A stretch of DNA of 64,000 nt from Crotophaga sulcirostris (GCA_013397455.1 VYZB01000016.1:1329622-1393621), one strand, 5' to 3'; positions 1 through 13,284 are shown, counted from the stretch's first letter. Numbers and translations: made by a program. Notes: generated by a model from the letters alone, not told the origin.

Positions 1-383
1 TTCAACCACACTTGGCAGTAGCAGGTGATTGTTCCTTTGAAAGCCAGAAAGAAATGTGGACAAAGAAGTGTTGTTATCATATATGTTACTTCTAATATGT
101 TACTTCTGGTACTACTTGGTTTACGTGAAGCAGGACTCCTTACTTACGAGAGTCTATATGCTTAGGCAGCTACAGGAGGGAAAAGTCAGTTTGTAAACAG
201 TTTGTTACAACATATTGACAAAGGAAGTTTATATTCTGAAGAACATATCTAACTAGACTGAACTTGTATTTGGAACAGCATGTGTTATGTATGGTGTCAG
301 TCATTACTTGTCTACTTGCATGGGTACGTATAGATGTGTCTCTGTGCATCTTATTTGTAATAACCGAATGTTGTAAGTGAAGT

Positions 384-460
384 AGTTTTGGTTTGGGTTT
401 TTTGTTGTTACTGGGTTTTTTTTTTGTTTGAGTTTGTTTTTTTGTTTGTTTTTTTTTTTT
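384..460. repeat. T-rich low-complexity stretch with TTTG units
   Basis: Long T runs are interrupted by single G or GGG groups, in a TTTG/GTTTTTTT pattern. On the minus strand this is A-rich with CAAA and CCC units, and it gives a spurious Lys-rich open frame. The type is common in bird genomes and often grows from old A-tails, but no retroelement body is visible next to it. Confidence 0.8.
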
Positions 461-837
461 AAATAAAAGCAAATTGATCACATGCATCCCTAGGTTTAGG
501 TATGACAGCATATTGCTGGATGTTCCAGGCCTGAAGATATTTACAAGCAATATGCTGGCAATTGTTGTTGGAAATTGTTTCTCTGTTCTTTGGTGATTCC
601 AAAACTAGTGGATGCAGTGAGGCTACTATCAGATGAAATAATCTTAACAAGTGTAATTTGAATATTACTATTTTGACAGGCCTGCAATCAGAATAATATA
701 TCAGATGAGCAGAAAATACTCAGTTAAAAAGAAAAATTTTTTACTTCAAGAGACAAATTGCTGGTTACTGATCATCATCTACAACAGAGAAAAATAACTA
801 ACCCGCAAATAGCTTAATCTGCTCTTTACATGAATTT

Positions 838-895
838 TGGTTTTGGGGTTTTGTTGGGGTTTTTTATTGATGTGGGTTTTTTGTTGTTGTTGTAC
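838..895. repeat. T/G-rich low-complexity stretch
   Basis: Runs of G (GGGG, GGGG, GGG) are separated by T runs and end in a short TTG array. Only three G runs of three or more bases are present, so a canonical four-run G-quadruplex is not supported. Confidence 0.75.
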
Positions 896-2904
896 ACAGT
901 AGTGTTTTTGTTTTGGAAATAGCAGAGATGTTAATTTCAAAAATATGTTCCAAAATTAAATGTAGATATCCTTGCTAAATATGGATTCTCATGACAAAGA
1001 CAAATAGCTTGCTTCTAAAATATCCAAGTTATCTCAAGATAACACTTTTAAGGGTAAATGAGTTGTATGACTCTGATAGAATATTTTGGGACAGAAAAAT
1101 AAGTTTGTTTTGCAGAACACTATTTAAAGCAGTAAGAAAAATGTTCTAGGTGATAGCAATTACTGTTTTCAAGAGAAAAAAACTCCAGATTTGGCAATAT
1201 ATGTGAAAAGATGAATCTTTGAGGTTTATTCTGGATATGGCCATAGTGGTAAAGGTGGGCTCTGTATTCGTTCTTTACTGCATATCTCATTTGAACTTAA
1301 AAGTTTTCAAAAAGGTCAATGATGTTACACTGTCCTGACCAGAAAGACATTGTAATGAACATAAGACTTTGATGAAAATACATTTTCTCTTATAGGTGAC
1401 AAATAGTGAATGGAGTAAGAGGCTAACGTTCAGTGTATTTTTTCCAGAACAGTTAAGTTAAACCAAGATGAACTGGTCCCTTAAAAACCAATGTGGGGAT
1501 GTTTGAAGGGATCCCCACCTGAACAACACTGGAACACAAGGAAAAGAGGACTCAAAACTGCTCTTTGAGAAGCAGAAAGAGATTGATTCACAGCACAGTA
1601 ATATGTTCTGTATTTAGTACTTGTCACTTGTTTAGCTCAATTCTTAGCTTTCTAAAGTCACCAGATTTGGTTTCTGCCCTAGAATGAATGCTGAGTTTTC
1701 AATCTGAAACCATTCTAGCTGTCCTTCCATCTCTGCCTGATTGTCATCTAAAGAACAGATCCGTGAGTAGGCAAGAAGGAGGAGCCATTGTCTTCATGCT
1801 TTGGAAGGCAGTTCTGATACTGTTTAAAGTGTTACTGCATTCCTAGAAAGAATCCAATTTCTTGGGCTTTTGTGTGTAAAGTAGTGAATTTCACTCTTTA
1901 TCATGAAATATGTATACCTCTTAATTTACCCTATGGACAAAAACCCTGGCCTTGAAATGAGGGTTTGACTCACATCTCTTTAGCTAATGGAATCTTCTTT
2001 TCAACATTGTTTTCCCTTGCTGAAGATGATAAATATTTTAAACATGGCTTGATATGAAAGGACCATTTTTAGAATGGTAAATTATATTTAAATTAAATTA
2101 TGTTTAGTGTTTTAAATTATATATGCCATTATTTTTTAATGTAAAACTTGATTACGTTTTTTGTAGGTCATACTTTTGATTTTATTCCTCTTCAAATAGC
2201 TGAAGTTTTGTTTGAAATATGTGATTCAGCAATGGGTTTTGCTGACACAAAGATAAAAATGGAATTGTACATATGCAAATTCATGTAGACATAACTTTAA
2301 AAATGTGTTTCACATAAAATACCTCCTCAGAGTTTTTACCATTGTGATAGACTAAACAGTCTGGGTCCTTGAGGCTCTGAAGAAGTAGCTTTTGCTTTTC
2401 TTTGACAGTTATTCAAAACACAGCTTGAGGAGGCCAGCTTCTGCAGTTGGACAAGTAGACCATGACAGTTCTTCCCTGAGGTTTAAATATGCAGTACTGA
2501 CATGAATACAAAAGCCATTGCTATTGCTGTGTTAGTTTAAACATGGACTTACTCTTATCCCTCAGATTAATGAATACCATCACAGCACTTTTATTTTGTA
2601 CCTTAATTAGGTAATGGTCTCCAGGGGCCAAGTGCTGTATATAAAACTACTATTGACCTCAGTGGGAAAGAACAGTATGTACTTTTCTCAAGGCAGAAGA
2701 GATGATTAAAAACCAAAAGGAATTAACTGAGACAGGGAAACCTAAATTTAGTCTTGATCTGTACTTATCCTTTCTTCTTCCATCTCATTCTTGCCCTGAA
2801 TGCCTTTTCAGTAAGACCTGTTAGAAGGGAAAAAAATGCAATTGAAATTTGTTGTGTTTGTCTAAGTTAACTATAACAGTGTCAGCCTTAATTTAGCCTC
2901 ATCA

Positions 2905-3003
2905 CCATGGTTTAGGTGATGAGATGGTGTTAGTGTTGGCTTATAGGTTGGACTTGATGATCTCAGAGGTCTCTTCCAACCTAGTTATACTGTGATACTG
3001 TGA
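2905..3003 (+). mobile_element. CR1 LINE, 3' tail fragment
   Basis: This is the last roughly 100 bases of a CR1 3' untranslated region. The diagnostic run is a TTGGACTTGATGATCTCAGAGG block followed by TTCCAACC and a terminal repeated GATACTGTG-like octamer, characteristic of the avian CR1 3' end. The copy begins abruptly at a CCATGG, so it is a very short 5'-truncated insertion with no coding sequence left. It matches the reversed copy at 43382-43479 with one substitution and one two-base indel, so both belong to one subfamily. Confidence 0.92.
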
Positions 3004-3171
3004 ATAAATATGTCCTGAGCTCTTTCACTTTTTTTCTTACATGGTCATGAATTACTGACAGTTAAAGCTCGTATTTGCATGAAAATGTATATTTGTGGCA
3101 GAAGACTGAAAGGTTTGTGCCTATCTACTTGCTGAATACTGACAGAACTGAGATGTGTTTTGCACAAAATG

Positions 3172-3192
3172 TCTATGAAAACATTTCATAGA
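3172..3192. other. Short perfect hairpin
   Basis: TCTATGAAA (3172-3180) and TTTCATAGA (3184-3192) are exact reverse complements with a three-base loop. Two wobble pairs and one more Watson-Crick pair could extend the stem outward if transcribed. It is too short for a microRNA precursor and no role is proposed. Confidence 0.6.
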
Positions 3193-4738
3193 TGTCTCTT
3201 TGCAACAAGACATTTAGGATTTGAAAAATACTCTGCTGGTCTTGTTGGATCAGTTGTGTTGATGGGATGGGGTTTTTGACCACTCATTCAGACTTGCTCA
3301 CACATTAAGTTCTCTTCAGCACATTGAATGCTCCACAGTCTCATGTGAAATGTATTTCTTGTTCAACAGATTTGCCAATGTGCATTCACATGTCTCTCGC
3401 AGAGTCATGGAGGCACTCATGGTATTTTGCAGCTCATGGGAGCATACTTGGTTGGCAAATGAATGTCGTCATCTTGTGCATCAAAATAGAAATCATTCTC
3501 CTTAGCCATGGGATTTTATGTTTTTATTACTGCTTTTGGCTGTCATCATGAGTTCTTAACGTGCTTTCATAAGTAGGTGATGTATATTGTTTGTTACTGC
3601 TTCGCTCACAGACCTGGGCAGTTAATCTAAAAAAAAGTGTTAGTACTTTTTCCAACTGTATTAAAAATCAGGAGATGTTTATCTTGTGGGGATAGTAAAA
3701 TGCAAAATCTTGTATTTAAGTCTGTAGTTTTTTGGTAGAAACAAAGTAAACAATTTAATTTTATTACTCTTATATGGTACTTGACTGATGCTGTTTCAGC
3801 TTGTGCTAAGAAAAGTCAGTAAAATACATGAGTAGTAAAGAGAAGAATGGATCGAGAAGAGTTGCAAAAGCTTAGGAAATGCAGAGACTATTAAAAAAGT
3901 ACTGATTTAAAAGCAAACAACAAAGGCAAAGGCTTTGTAAATGTGATTGATATGTAGATAAGCAGTAGAACATTGTAACTCAAGATAAAACTCTCAGGAT
4001 GGTAGTAGGTTTTCATTTACAAACAAACAAAAATCAGTAGTCATTGACAAATAAAATTGACAGCAGGAATTTTTAAGGGAAAAAAAAGGGAAGTAGGATT
4101 TTGCCACTTTGATCTCTATACAGTTTCCATACCCCATCTCAAAATGGGTGTGGTGGAATGAAAAAAGGTTCTGCGAAGGACAACAAGAATGAACATAAGG
4201 CCTTAGAACAACCTCAGTGCAAAGAATAACTTTCAGAATCAGATGAGGGGGAATTAAACTAAAGGTCAAAAGAAACACAAAAATAGGCTGGAGAGGAAGG
4301 ATAAGGAAAAGCTATTCATCTCTTCTGTACAGACAAGATCTGGAGGAATCAAATTAAGGTGATAAGAGGCAGGTTCAAAGGAAGTTAGCCATTTTTCATG
4401 CAAAATGCCAGATAACTGTGACAAGGAATTTTACATTTTATTGTAGATAGGATGTTTGCATGAGCTTTAAGAGGACATTGGATAATTGCTAGGAAAATAT
4501 ATTTGCTGAGCATGGTAGGCATGCGAATCATGTTTGTTTCAGGACTACGTGAAGGGTGAGAGAAGGGTGAGATGCCATTATCCCGTTCTTCCCCCTAAGC
4601 GTTTGCTTTTCAGAAGCTGTCAGAGGAAAAATACTGAGCTCACTGAACTTTTAGTTTAAGTTATGGCAGCTTTTGTTGTATTGGTCTTTTATGCTAAAAT
4701 GTGTGGGTAAAAATACGTTATTTTCATTTTGGTGTTTT

Positions 4739-4791
4739 GGGACATTTTTGGGTTTGTTGAGGGGAGTGGGGTTTTTTTTTTAGCGTAGGGG
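4739..4791 (+). other. G-rich stretch, possible weak G-quadruplex
   Basis: Four G runs occur on the plus strand at 4739-4741, 4750-4752, 4761-4764 and 4768-4771, separated by loops of 8, 8 and 3 bases. A fifth run lies at 4788-4791 beyond a T run. The first two loops are longer than the usual seven-base limit, so stability is doubtful. Confidence 0.35.
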
Positions 4792-7700
4792 AGGAAAAAG
4801 TCTTACAATGTGAGTATAATAAAAGGATGGACTAGGAGAAGAGGATAATGTCATACAAGATGTTAGCGTGACACAAGACTAGTAGTTTCTATTATTACAA
4901 AATAAAATGAACAATTATATTCATGATGATTTCGTGGAGTTTATTTTGTATGGATTATTTTAAAAATAGTCCCCTTTTCTTCAAAGAAATATCTTTGAAT
5001 GAAAAAGGACAAAATGCAAAATCAACAACAATCCCCCTCCCCAAAAGAGCCAAAGCAACCCAGCCACTCACAAACAGAAACAGGTTTGGCTCAGACAGAA
5101 TGGTATCTTTCAATGCTTTTAATAGACTACTTTGTTCTGAAAGCTTTGGCAATGATTGTGGTGGGAGATAGCACAGAGCTATTAAGAATGTTTACTGCTT
5201 GTTAAAGCACTGATTACATTTCTTGAAACTGCTAATGATATTCAAACTGTTGAACAGTGCTTTTGAACTGCATAGATCATGAAATTCTTCTGCCACTGTC
5301 ACTACAGTTTTGCACAACATGAGATACATAAGAGTATGAAACTATGCACTATTTCTGTTTGGTAGGGTGCTCAAATGAGTGGCCTGGCAAGCACAGTTGT
5401 GTTTTCTTGATGGACAGCATTGTATTGACAATAAACAGCAAGACTCAGAGCAATGGATCACAGGGTTAGAGTAGTGTGGTGGGCTCCAAGTGACTGCAAG
5501 GCCAGTTATAAACTTGAGAATTTTTTTTTATTAGGTATGTGGGATGAGGTGGGATGTGAAACTTGGAAACGCAGTGGATGTTTGAGCACTGGATGGAGAA
5601 AAGGGAACCTGAGGAAGTAAGATCAAGGGGTATTAGTGCCGAATATAAGATGCAAAGAAATGGTGGGCAGAATGGGTAAGGATCATGAAGTGCAAGATAT
5701 TTCCCCTGACAAGTAGGCTCTTATGTGTACTGAATGAGGCTCAGTCTTTCTAGTTGTAGGAGCTGGAAAAGGATGACTAATTTCACCTGCTGTAGAAATA
5801 AGAAAAATGTTTGGCCCCAATACAATAAGATTAGAAGTAAAGATAGTGGTATTTTTCAGCCTTAAACACCAGTGTAAGGGTGGAAATTACTTCGAGTGTA
5901 TTGTTTAGCTAACAGTAGTTAACCAGATGGACACCTAATTTAAGTCATGCTGTTAATTGTTATAAAATGCAGGAAACATGAAATATTTATCAATAATGAA
6001 GGAAACTATTGAATGCTCTGTCTCTGAAGGAAGCAGCATTCCCTATCAAATATACTAACATTTTTATATTTGAGGAAAACTTGGGTTTGTGCATGAAGCA
6101 TCCTCTTGAGAGGACTGTTTGACCTCTGAGCATGCAGTTTTCTGATGGTTTTGCATTATTAAACTATTCAGAACAACTCATCTGCAAACAGCTGAGCAGT
6201 ATAAATTTCTTAGGGTTTATAGTCTGAAATTATTCTCAAAACATAAGATTGCAGAGTTAGTGTAATGCAGGAGGCAAATTATTTTACAAAGACGGTCTCT
6301 TGAAATTCAAAAACTCTGTGGTCTCTTCTAGTCTGTTTACTGTTTTGCTTTCATTATAAAATGTTTTTTTAAATGCATACTGCTGTTGGAATCCATATTC
6401 CATCAGAATCACCTTCATCACAAAACATATAAATAGTCTTTGAAACGGGAGTCAAAATAGCTGCGTAAAGTACCTACTTCTATGTGTCTGTGACACATAC
6501 TGAAGATGTGGTATGACAAACATCATGTTTATGCAAATATTAAGTACTCCTCATAGTACAAATTAATACTGTAATTATTAAAGTCACTGGGTCATGCATT
6601 AGTATAGACAGAAATTTAAATACATAAGCTTGACCCTTTGAAATATCCAGTGCTTGCGCTCTGAATCATCCAGGTTGGCTTTTACAGTGGTGTTTGCTGA
6701 GGGGAATTGCTTCATAAATTGCCTCTTGGGTAGTGTTATTGGAACAGTATTTTCCTGCAAGAGTGTTTATTAGCAAGCTTATTGCTGATGAATTCACTTG
6801 GATGAATTTACTGTGAGATGCTAAGTCACTCTACTTTTTCAGCTACCTACCAGAGAAAGTCTTTTAACCAGCTCTAAATGGAATTCTGATAACTGAACTT
6901 TATTTGCTGTTTTCCGTTAATTATGTGAAAACACGAGACCTTGAGTTATATAACTTTCTCTTTTTATGACCATTATGTGAATACTTAAACGAAGATTTCT
7001 TCTTTTGAAGAGTTATGTATTTCTCTGCTCCACTGCAATTTAAAGATGTTGTCTGATGAGAAGCTGCGTCCTCAACCACTGGAAACAACCTGGCTTCTTA
7101 TGGCACAAACTAAAGAAATTTTTACTTCTTAGAACTTGGATGACATTGTTCTGTGCGTGTTTCAGGATTTGCACAGCAAGTCCATTTCTAGCACACAGTA
7201 TGAGGTATAAACTGGTTTTTTTTATGGGACTTGCAGATCTTGCCTTCACTAAAACAAAGTGCAACACCTTACACAGTAGATCTAACACACCTGTTTGGCA
7301 CCTATAAACACAGGTCAAATTTGAATGTACCTTTACTACTGGGTCATTCACCTCTAACCTCAAGAGACCATGTTTTCAGGGAGTATGATTTTTATAGTCA
7401 GACCTTTAAACAGGCAGTATAACAATATTTGGGTTATTGTTGCTAAGAAGGTAGGTGATGTCTATGCACATGTACAAACTAGTTAGAAATTAAAAATGTC
7501 TGAGACCTGTGCATTCAATACTTAAAATAATTATATCAACTCTTTTAGCATGTCAATAGGAAGTCATACAGTTAAGTTCAGAAATAAAGGGTTTTCTTGG
7601 AAGCTTTGGCCCAAATGGAAGGAATCACGTGTTTTTTTACTAGATCTGGTTCTAAGGAATTTTGATTTGAAGCCAGAATTTTTTCTTTCAAATATTTTAG

Positions 7701-8100
7701 CAGAGTATGAATCTGAAGTTCTGAGGTGTCTTTTCTGGAAGAAATCTGAAGGTGGTAAGCTGTGGTATTTGTTAATTGACTACTACTTATCAGTCAGAAA
7801 ACTACTTGGTATTTTAATCTGAAGACATTCAGTTTAATATTTTAAAAAGAAATTAAGAAAAAAATCCAAAATACCATAAATTACTTGATTTCGTGTTCTA
7901 TTTGAAATTATGAAAGGACATAGGACATGCAGTCTATTCTAACATGATCTCATATATTTGTGGGTTAGTTGATATTATTGTCATCATTTTAAAATGTTAT
8001 TTAACTTCTGTGTAGCAAGGAAAAAGTGTTTCTTTTAAAGACCATAAGAAAATTAAGGTTTTGTTGATTGTGTTTTGTAAAATATCTTACCTCAATGTTG

Positions 8101-8179
8101 CACCATTTGGATTGGTATTAGTGCTGGGTTATAGGTTGGACTCAATCTCAGAGGTCCTTTCCAACCTTGTGATACTGCG
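8101..8179 (+). mobile_element. CR1 LINE, 3' tail fragment
   Basis: The block GTGCTGGGTTATAGGTTGGA followed by CTCAGAGGTCC, TTCCAACC and GTGATACTGCG is a CR1 3' end in forward orientation. It is more diverged than the copy at 2905. It is cut off on its right by a CR1 of opposite orientation starting at about 8180, so the two 3' ends face each other. Confidence 0.85.
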
Positions 8180-8703
8180 TTCTTTGGAAAAGACCTTTAA
8201 GATCATCAACCCGTAACATAGCACTACCAAACCACCGTTAAACCATGTCTCTAAGCACGACATCTACATGTCCTTTAAATGCTTTCACAAATAGTGACTC
8301 AACCACTTCCCTGGGCAGACTATTCTGATGCTTAACAGCCCTTTTGGTGAAGAAATTTTTCCTAATATCTAATCTAAACCTTCCTTGATGAAATTTGAGG
8401 CCATTTCCTCTCATCCTATTGCTTGTTACTCGGGAGAAGAGACTGATACTTTCCTCGCTACAACCTCAGGTAGTTGTAGAGACCATTAGTCTTCTGTGAG
8501 CCTCCTTTTCTCCAGGCTAAACAAACCAAGTTCCCTCAACTGCTCATTGTGAGACTTGTTCTCTAGATCTTTCATAAGCTTCATTGGCCTTCTCTGGACA
8601 CGTTCCAGCAGCTCTTTCTTGTAGTGAGGGGCCCAAAACTGAACACAATATTTGAGGTGTGGGCTCACTAGCATCGAGTATAGGGGGGCACAGTATTCAA
8701 GAA
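8180..8703 (-). mobile_element. CR1 LINE, minus strand, ORF2 end plus 3' UTR
   Basis: Read on the minus strand, 8674-8486 encodes the C-terminal part of the CR1 reverse-transcriptase polyprotein: a [19 protein letters not shown] box, then [20 protein letters not shown]. The 3' untranslated region follows down to 8180, including GGTCTTTTCC-type tail sequence. The copy is 5'-truncated at about 8703, where the VPLYS-equivalent region starts with a frame disruption. It lacks the catalytic domain and cannot move. It abuts a forward CR1 tail at 8179. Confidence 0.93.
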
Positions 8704-11700
8704 TGGGTCCTTAGGCTGACTTGGTTCTAAAATTCAGATATGCAAAAGGAAATGTGGAAAATGATTTAAAGGACAAGATAAACCTCTGTAAGCATTGCTA
8801 AAAGAATTTAAATGATTCCAATTACTTGACTTGATATTTTTATTAATTGTTAAGATTTTGCACAAGAAATTGTACTAACATTTATGATCATGCCTCAAAA
8901 ATGTCTTTAGTTGCCATAGAAGATCCTTAGTATGCTCGTTTATTCTAGTGAAAAAAAATGCATCTTGCTTTATTCCTTAGGCAGCATGATTTGTTTTTCA
9001 TGAGTTACAATCCCCTCCATAAAATCTAATAACTCCTATAACAAACATCAATCTACTATGTCATGAAAAAGAAAAACAACTTTCCTAAGGTATATTAAAA
9101 TTCTTGTTTTGACACTACAGTTTAGTAATAAATCATCCTAGAATCCAATGTTTGAATTTTGACATAGTTTAGAAATATATTTCTCTAAATAGATTTCATA
9201 AGAAATGTTTATTTCAGAAAAAACATTTCACTTTATGGAAAAAGTTCAAAAGTAGATGTCTACACTTTTTATGGAAAATATTCATGAAAAGATGCAAGTA
9301 AATACACCTTGGTATTATGCAGTGCTCTGTTTGGTTTTTTTTGTAAATGTCAATTGTTCTTATTTAGCTTACCATGGCAAATTCAGAAAAAAAAATGTAT
9401 TTCACTTCAAAGTAATCAAAACACATTGAAAAGCTCAGATCTAACTATACATAAAATACATAAATATATATATATAAAAACCTGGGAATAGCCTGAAATT
9501 CCATGGCTGCATGAAGAGCCACATTTGGATGCACTGCAGATATTTAAACTATGCTAATGGACTCTTTTAATTCTCACCAATGTACTGTGCTTTCATGTTC
9601 TACAGAAAATTTATAGAGCATTGTGCCATAAGGGGCACATAGGAGATACATCCGGTGTCACAAATGACTCAGTGTAGAATAAAACCCAGAGGAAAAGGCA
9701 ACTGTCATGTAGTGTTTTTTCAGCATGTGTTACTGACAAGACTACTGGATTTTTTTTTTTTTAAAGTGTATGTAAAAGCATACATAACTTCTCTAATCTG
9801 GACGTTTGTTTTTTTTACCTTAGCTTTAGAAAATAAGAAGACAAACTTTGAAAGGTGAAATATCCTCCACAAGCAGGATAGAGACAAATATTTTTCCAGA
9901 TTACAAAATTCCATCTGTGCCATATTCAGTATTCAACCATGCATCCTATTGCATAAGTTAGGTGTATATTAGCTTTTCTGCTGTTGTTAACCCATGGGCT
10001 TAGTATGACCCCATACTTTTCTGTTTTGAGATGTAAAGTTAGAATCATGCTGCAGCCTTTTTGAAACTGAAGTATTTTTAAAAGGAAAGCATTAACAAAC
10101 AACAAAAACCAACCTACATTCAGAAGGAGCAACTTGTGTATTGGAGAGTTAAACTCCAATAATTGGTATAATACTAACCGCTTTCTAATTACGTGTGAAT
10201 ACCTCGATACTAAACACTGCAGAATAGTAAAAATGTAGATTGACAAGATATAAAAAAGCAGCTAAGTTAGAAGTACAAATTAACAGTGGGATACCAAAAA
10301 GGGAGTTCTTTCTTAGAGCTTACTTGTCTCCTAGAAGTATAAACTTTTGCATGTTGAAAAGTCACTGAATGAGTGACTGAAATAAGTACTATTGGAAAAC
10401 TGAAGAAAAAGAAATGAGAGAATATTTTAAATAAAACCTGACTTCTACCTTTAAATGCTTCTTTGCCGATGTTCATAGGTGAATTTGTCCAGTAATTCCA
10501 CAGAATTCAGTTCTGTGCCTTACTGTAGCATGGTCCTTGTGCTTATTTTCTCCAAGGATTCTGAGTCAGATAAACCCTAAGGTTCATCCTCTCCTTTTTC
10601 TTAGGTGCTATATATTTTTTCATAGTTGTGAGTTTTTTATAGTTTTCTAATAAGTGCTTGGGTACCTAGCCTTTGTAGATCAATAGAAGCTTTACTGTTA
10701 TGTGTTTATATCTATTTCCATGGCTAATGTTCTTGATTACAGTATTATGCAATGCATTTTTTTAAAAGATACTTCAATTTTTGGCAATACCCAAGTACAC
10801 GGGCTTGTGTAGAATAAAGACATAGAATAAAATTTCAGTGCAGTAACTGGCATCAATACCTTGAAAGTTCATAAACATTTTTGTGTTGTGATTTAGGTTG
10901 TCTGTAAAACTATAAAAGCTAACATCTTTTCTAAGGAGTTTATTTAGCTAAACCAAGCTTATACTGAAGTGACTGTATTAGATGTTTAATTTAAATTAAA
11001 AAAAAAAATCCACTTTTAAGGCTCGTTGGCATAAAAGGAATAAAATCTTGTTATTTCCTTTGGAATCTGTATTACCATTCATAACTCACTGCTAGACTTT
11101 TCTTACGTATTTCCCCTGACTGACTTGACAATTTTACTTTAGTCTTTTGCAAGAATAGCTAGAAGATGATTTCATTGAGATGGCTTAAATTTTTACTTGA
11201 AATGTATTTAATCAATTTCTACTCTATCTTGGAGCCTTTTATTCTGATTTTCACAGGATCTAACCGTTTTAACTTCCTTGTTCTTAAAGTTATTGGTTGT
11301 CTGTGAGTTAGCCTGACTGTATCTGACCAAAGAGCATCAAATGTCACGCTTAAGATCCAGATCATCATCACTTTAGGAAAACACCTAACCAATTCATTCA
11401 TCTGGCACTTGTTACCATGTATTCACTAAATTTTTGCCAGAATTTGTTTTCCAGAAGTCTATAGATTGTCAGATATAGTCTAACATTTGTAGACCTTAAC
11501 AGTGATGAAATATACTTTTTAATATTTCTGCAAAGGTTCCTATGTGACTATACCTGAGAGGTTAAAATTTGAAATAATGTGTAATATTTAGTTTGAAATA
11601 TTGGATTGCTTCTGAAATACTCTAATCTAGGGTTGTTTTTTTTTAAACTTAATCACACTAGGGCGTAAAGTCTGTATTCATCTTATCTGATTGATGCTGG

Positions 11701-12630
11701 CTAGAAAGTTGAGTGATCAATCTCAAACTAGCTTCCACAGTCCTTTCCTAGGCCACTGAGAAAGAAGCACTTCTGACAGGTGGTTAATTTTACCTATTCT
11801 GGGCACTAGTTTTAGAATAGGAGTGACTCTTCATGTGAAACTGTCCTTCTGTCTAACTGTAATGAAAGTGTGGTTAATTACTACAGGCAATCTGACTTTA
11901 AGATGATTGGTGGGCAGGGTGACCTGTGCACTTTGAAACTGAGACGACTTTATCACAGATAAAATTAGATAGCTGAGTACAACTGTTGTGTTTCTTCCTA
12001 TAGTAAGATGATGTTAAAAATAAATGTCTATATGATGCTTTGCGTGGTAGAAAGAAAGAAAAATGTAGCAGGAAAGAGATGGAAATAGCAGAAGATATAT
12101 AACACTGATTTAGTTGTGTTTGTTCCTATCAAGGCATAATTGCACCTCATTCTGGAAACTTCTTAAGCTATTTTGATTTTGGTTGTAAGTGTAAGAGCGT
12201 CACTCACTTTAGAGACTGGACCAAGTCAGAAACTTTTGACCATAAAAACATGTTCATTTAAATGCAGAAGTCCTTTTACCTAATAGTAAGTTAAAAACAA
12301 CTTTTCGTGAAAGCTGGCTGAGGAGTTGGCAGCTGCTATTTGGGTTCCATGCCCTTTCCTGAACAGTAGCCATTCTGTGATGTTAAAAAGTACAGTAACA
12401 GCATGTTCTTTCAATTTGCAATAAGTCCTTCACACAATGGTTAGGACTGGGTTGTTTGCATACATTGTTTGAAGAGCACTGGCACGTCTTCCTGTTTGAC
12501 ACCCACTCAAAATGAGTACAGAGGATGCACTGCAATATAGAAATATGTGAATCTGATACTTACCTAGGTCTCAGATTGTTTACAACAGTAGTATTCAAGT
12601 TTTGTTCTGTAGTCACCTTTCTGAATTAAA
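8704..12630. other. Non-coding AT-rich stretch
   Basis: No gene or interspersed repeat is recognised. There is a (TA)n run at 9464-9476 and several poly-A or poly-T runs of 8 to 12 bases. The open frames here are short and, around 9655-9923, overlap on opposite strands. Confidence 0.65.
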
Positions 12631-13284
12631 TAACACAGAATCTCAAAATAGTTGAGGTAAGAAGGATATCTGGAAACCCTCCAGTGCCTCAAAGCAGGGG
12701 TACCTAGCGCAGTTTGCTCAGGGCTATGCCCCGCTGGTTTTTAAATATCTCTAAGGAGGTAAACTCTACAACCTCTCTGGGCAACCTGTGCCAATGCCTG
12801 ATCACCTTCACATGACTAAAGTTTTTACTGATGTTTAAGTGAAATTTACTGAATTCCAGTTTGTGCCCATTGTCTCTTGTGTCTCTGGATACCACTGAGG
12901 AGAGTCTGGCTCTGTCTCCTTTATCAGCCTCCAGTAGGTATTCATACACAGTGATGTGAATTCCCTTGAGCTTTCTCTTCTCCAGTCTGAACACTTTCAG
13001 CCTTTCCTCATATCAAAGACACTTCAGTTACCTAATCAACTTCCTTGCTCTTTGCAGTGTGTACTCTGTTATGTGTTATGTCTTTTTCTGCTGCACTAGG
13101 GAGCCCAGAACTGCATCTAGCATGTCAAATGTATCCCACCAGGGCTTAGCAGTGGGGAAGGATCAGCTCCCTCCACCTGTAATGCTCTGCCTCATCCTAG
13201 GATTCTGCTGTCTTTGCTATAGGAGCACATTGCTGGCTTGTGTTAAACAAGGACCCCCAAGGTCTTTTTTTTTCTTCAGACAAG
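12631..13284 (-). mobile_element. Old CR1 LINE, minus strand, 5'-truncated
   Basis: Read on the minus strand from 13284, the sequence starts with a degraded DLGVLV-like region (GACCTTGGGGGTCC), followed by GCAATGTGC, CAGTTCTGGGCTCCC and GTTCAGACTGGAGAAGAG, all in the order of CR1 ORF2. The frame 12994-12704 then continues with FRLEKRKLKGIHI and ends in VIRHWHRLPREVVEF, a box typical of the older CR1 subfamilies. The 3' end near 12631 has the CACAGAATCTCA-type tail. Several small indels and stops show it is long dead. Confidence 0.9.

Larger units (their letters stand above)
1..2904. other. Non-coding AT-rich stretch
   Basis: No reading frame here resembles a known protein. The open frames are short and rich in Lys, Phe and Leu, as expected from AT-rich non-coding DNA. 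The only distinct structures are two T/G-rich simple stretches listed separately. It could be intergenic or intronic. Confidence 0.7.
3004..8100. other. Non-coding AT-rich stretch
   Basis: No recognised gene. The open frames around 4923-5205 and 7040-7822 overlap on both strands, have no family-like motif and look like chance frames. A small hairpin and a G-rich stretch inside it are listed separately. A poly-T run with TAGCG follows the G-rich stretch. Confidence 0.65.

Noticed and set aside
4923..5205. Overlapping open frames on both strands
   Set aside because: They mirror one another across strands, with no splice or start context and no recognisable domain; they are best read as chance frames.
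12545..12620. Minus-strand exon-like interval ending in a GTAAGTATC donor (read from + strand GATACTTAC)
   Set aside because: The acceptor's pyrimidine tract is poor and one frame ends in a stop exactly at the junction, so the support is no better than chance.
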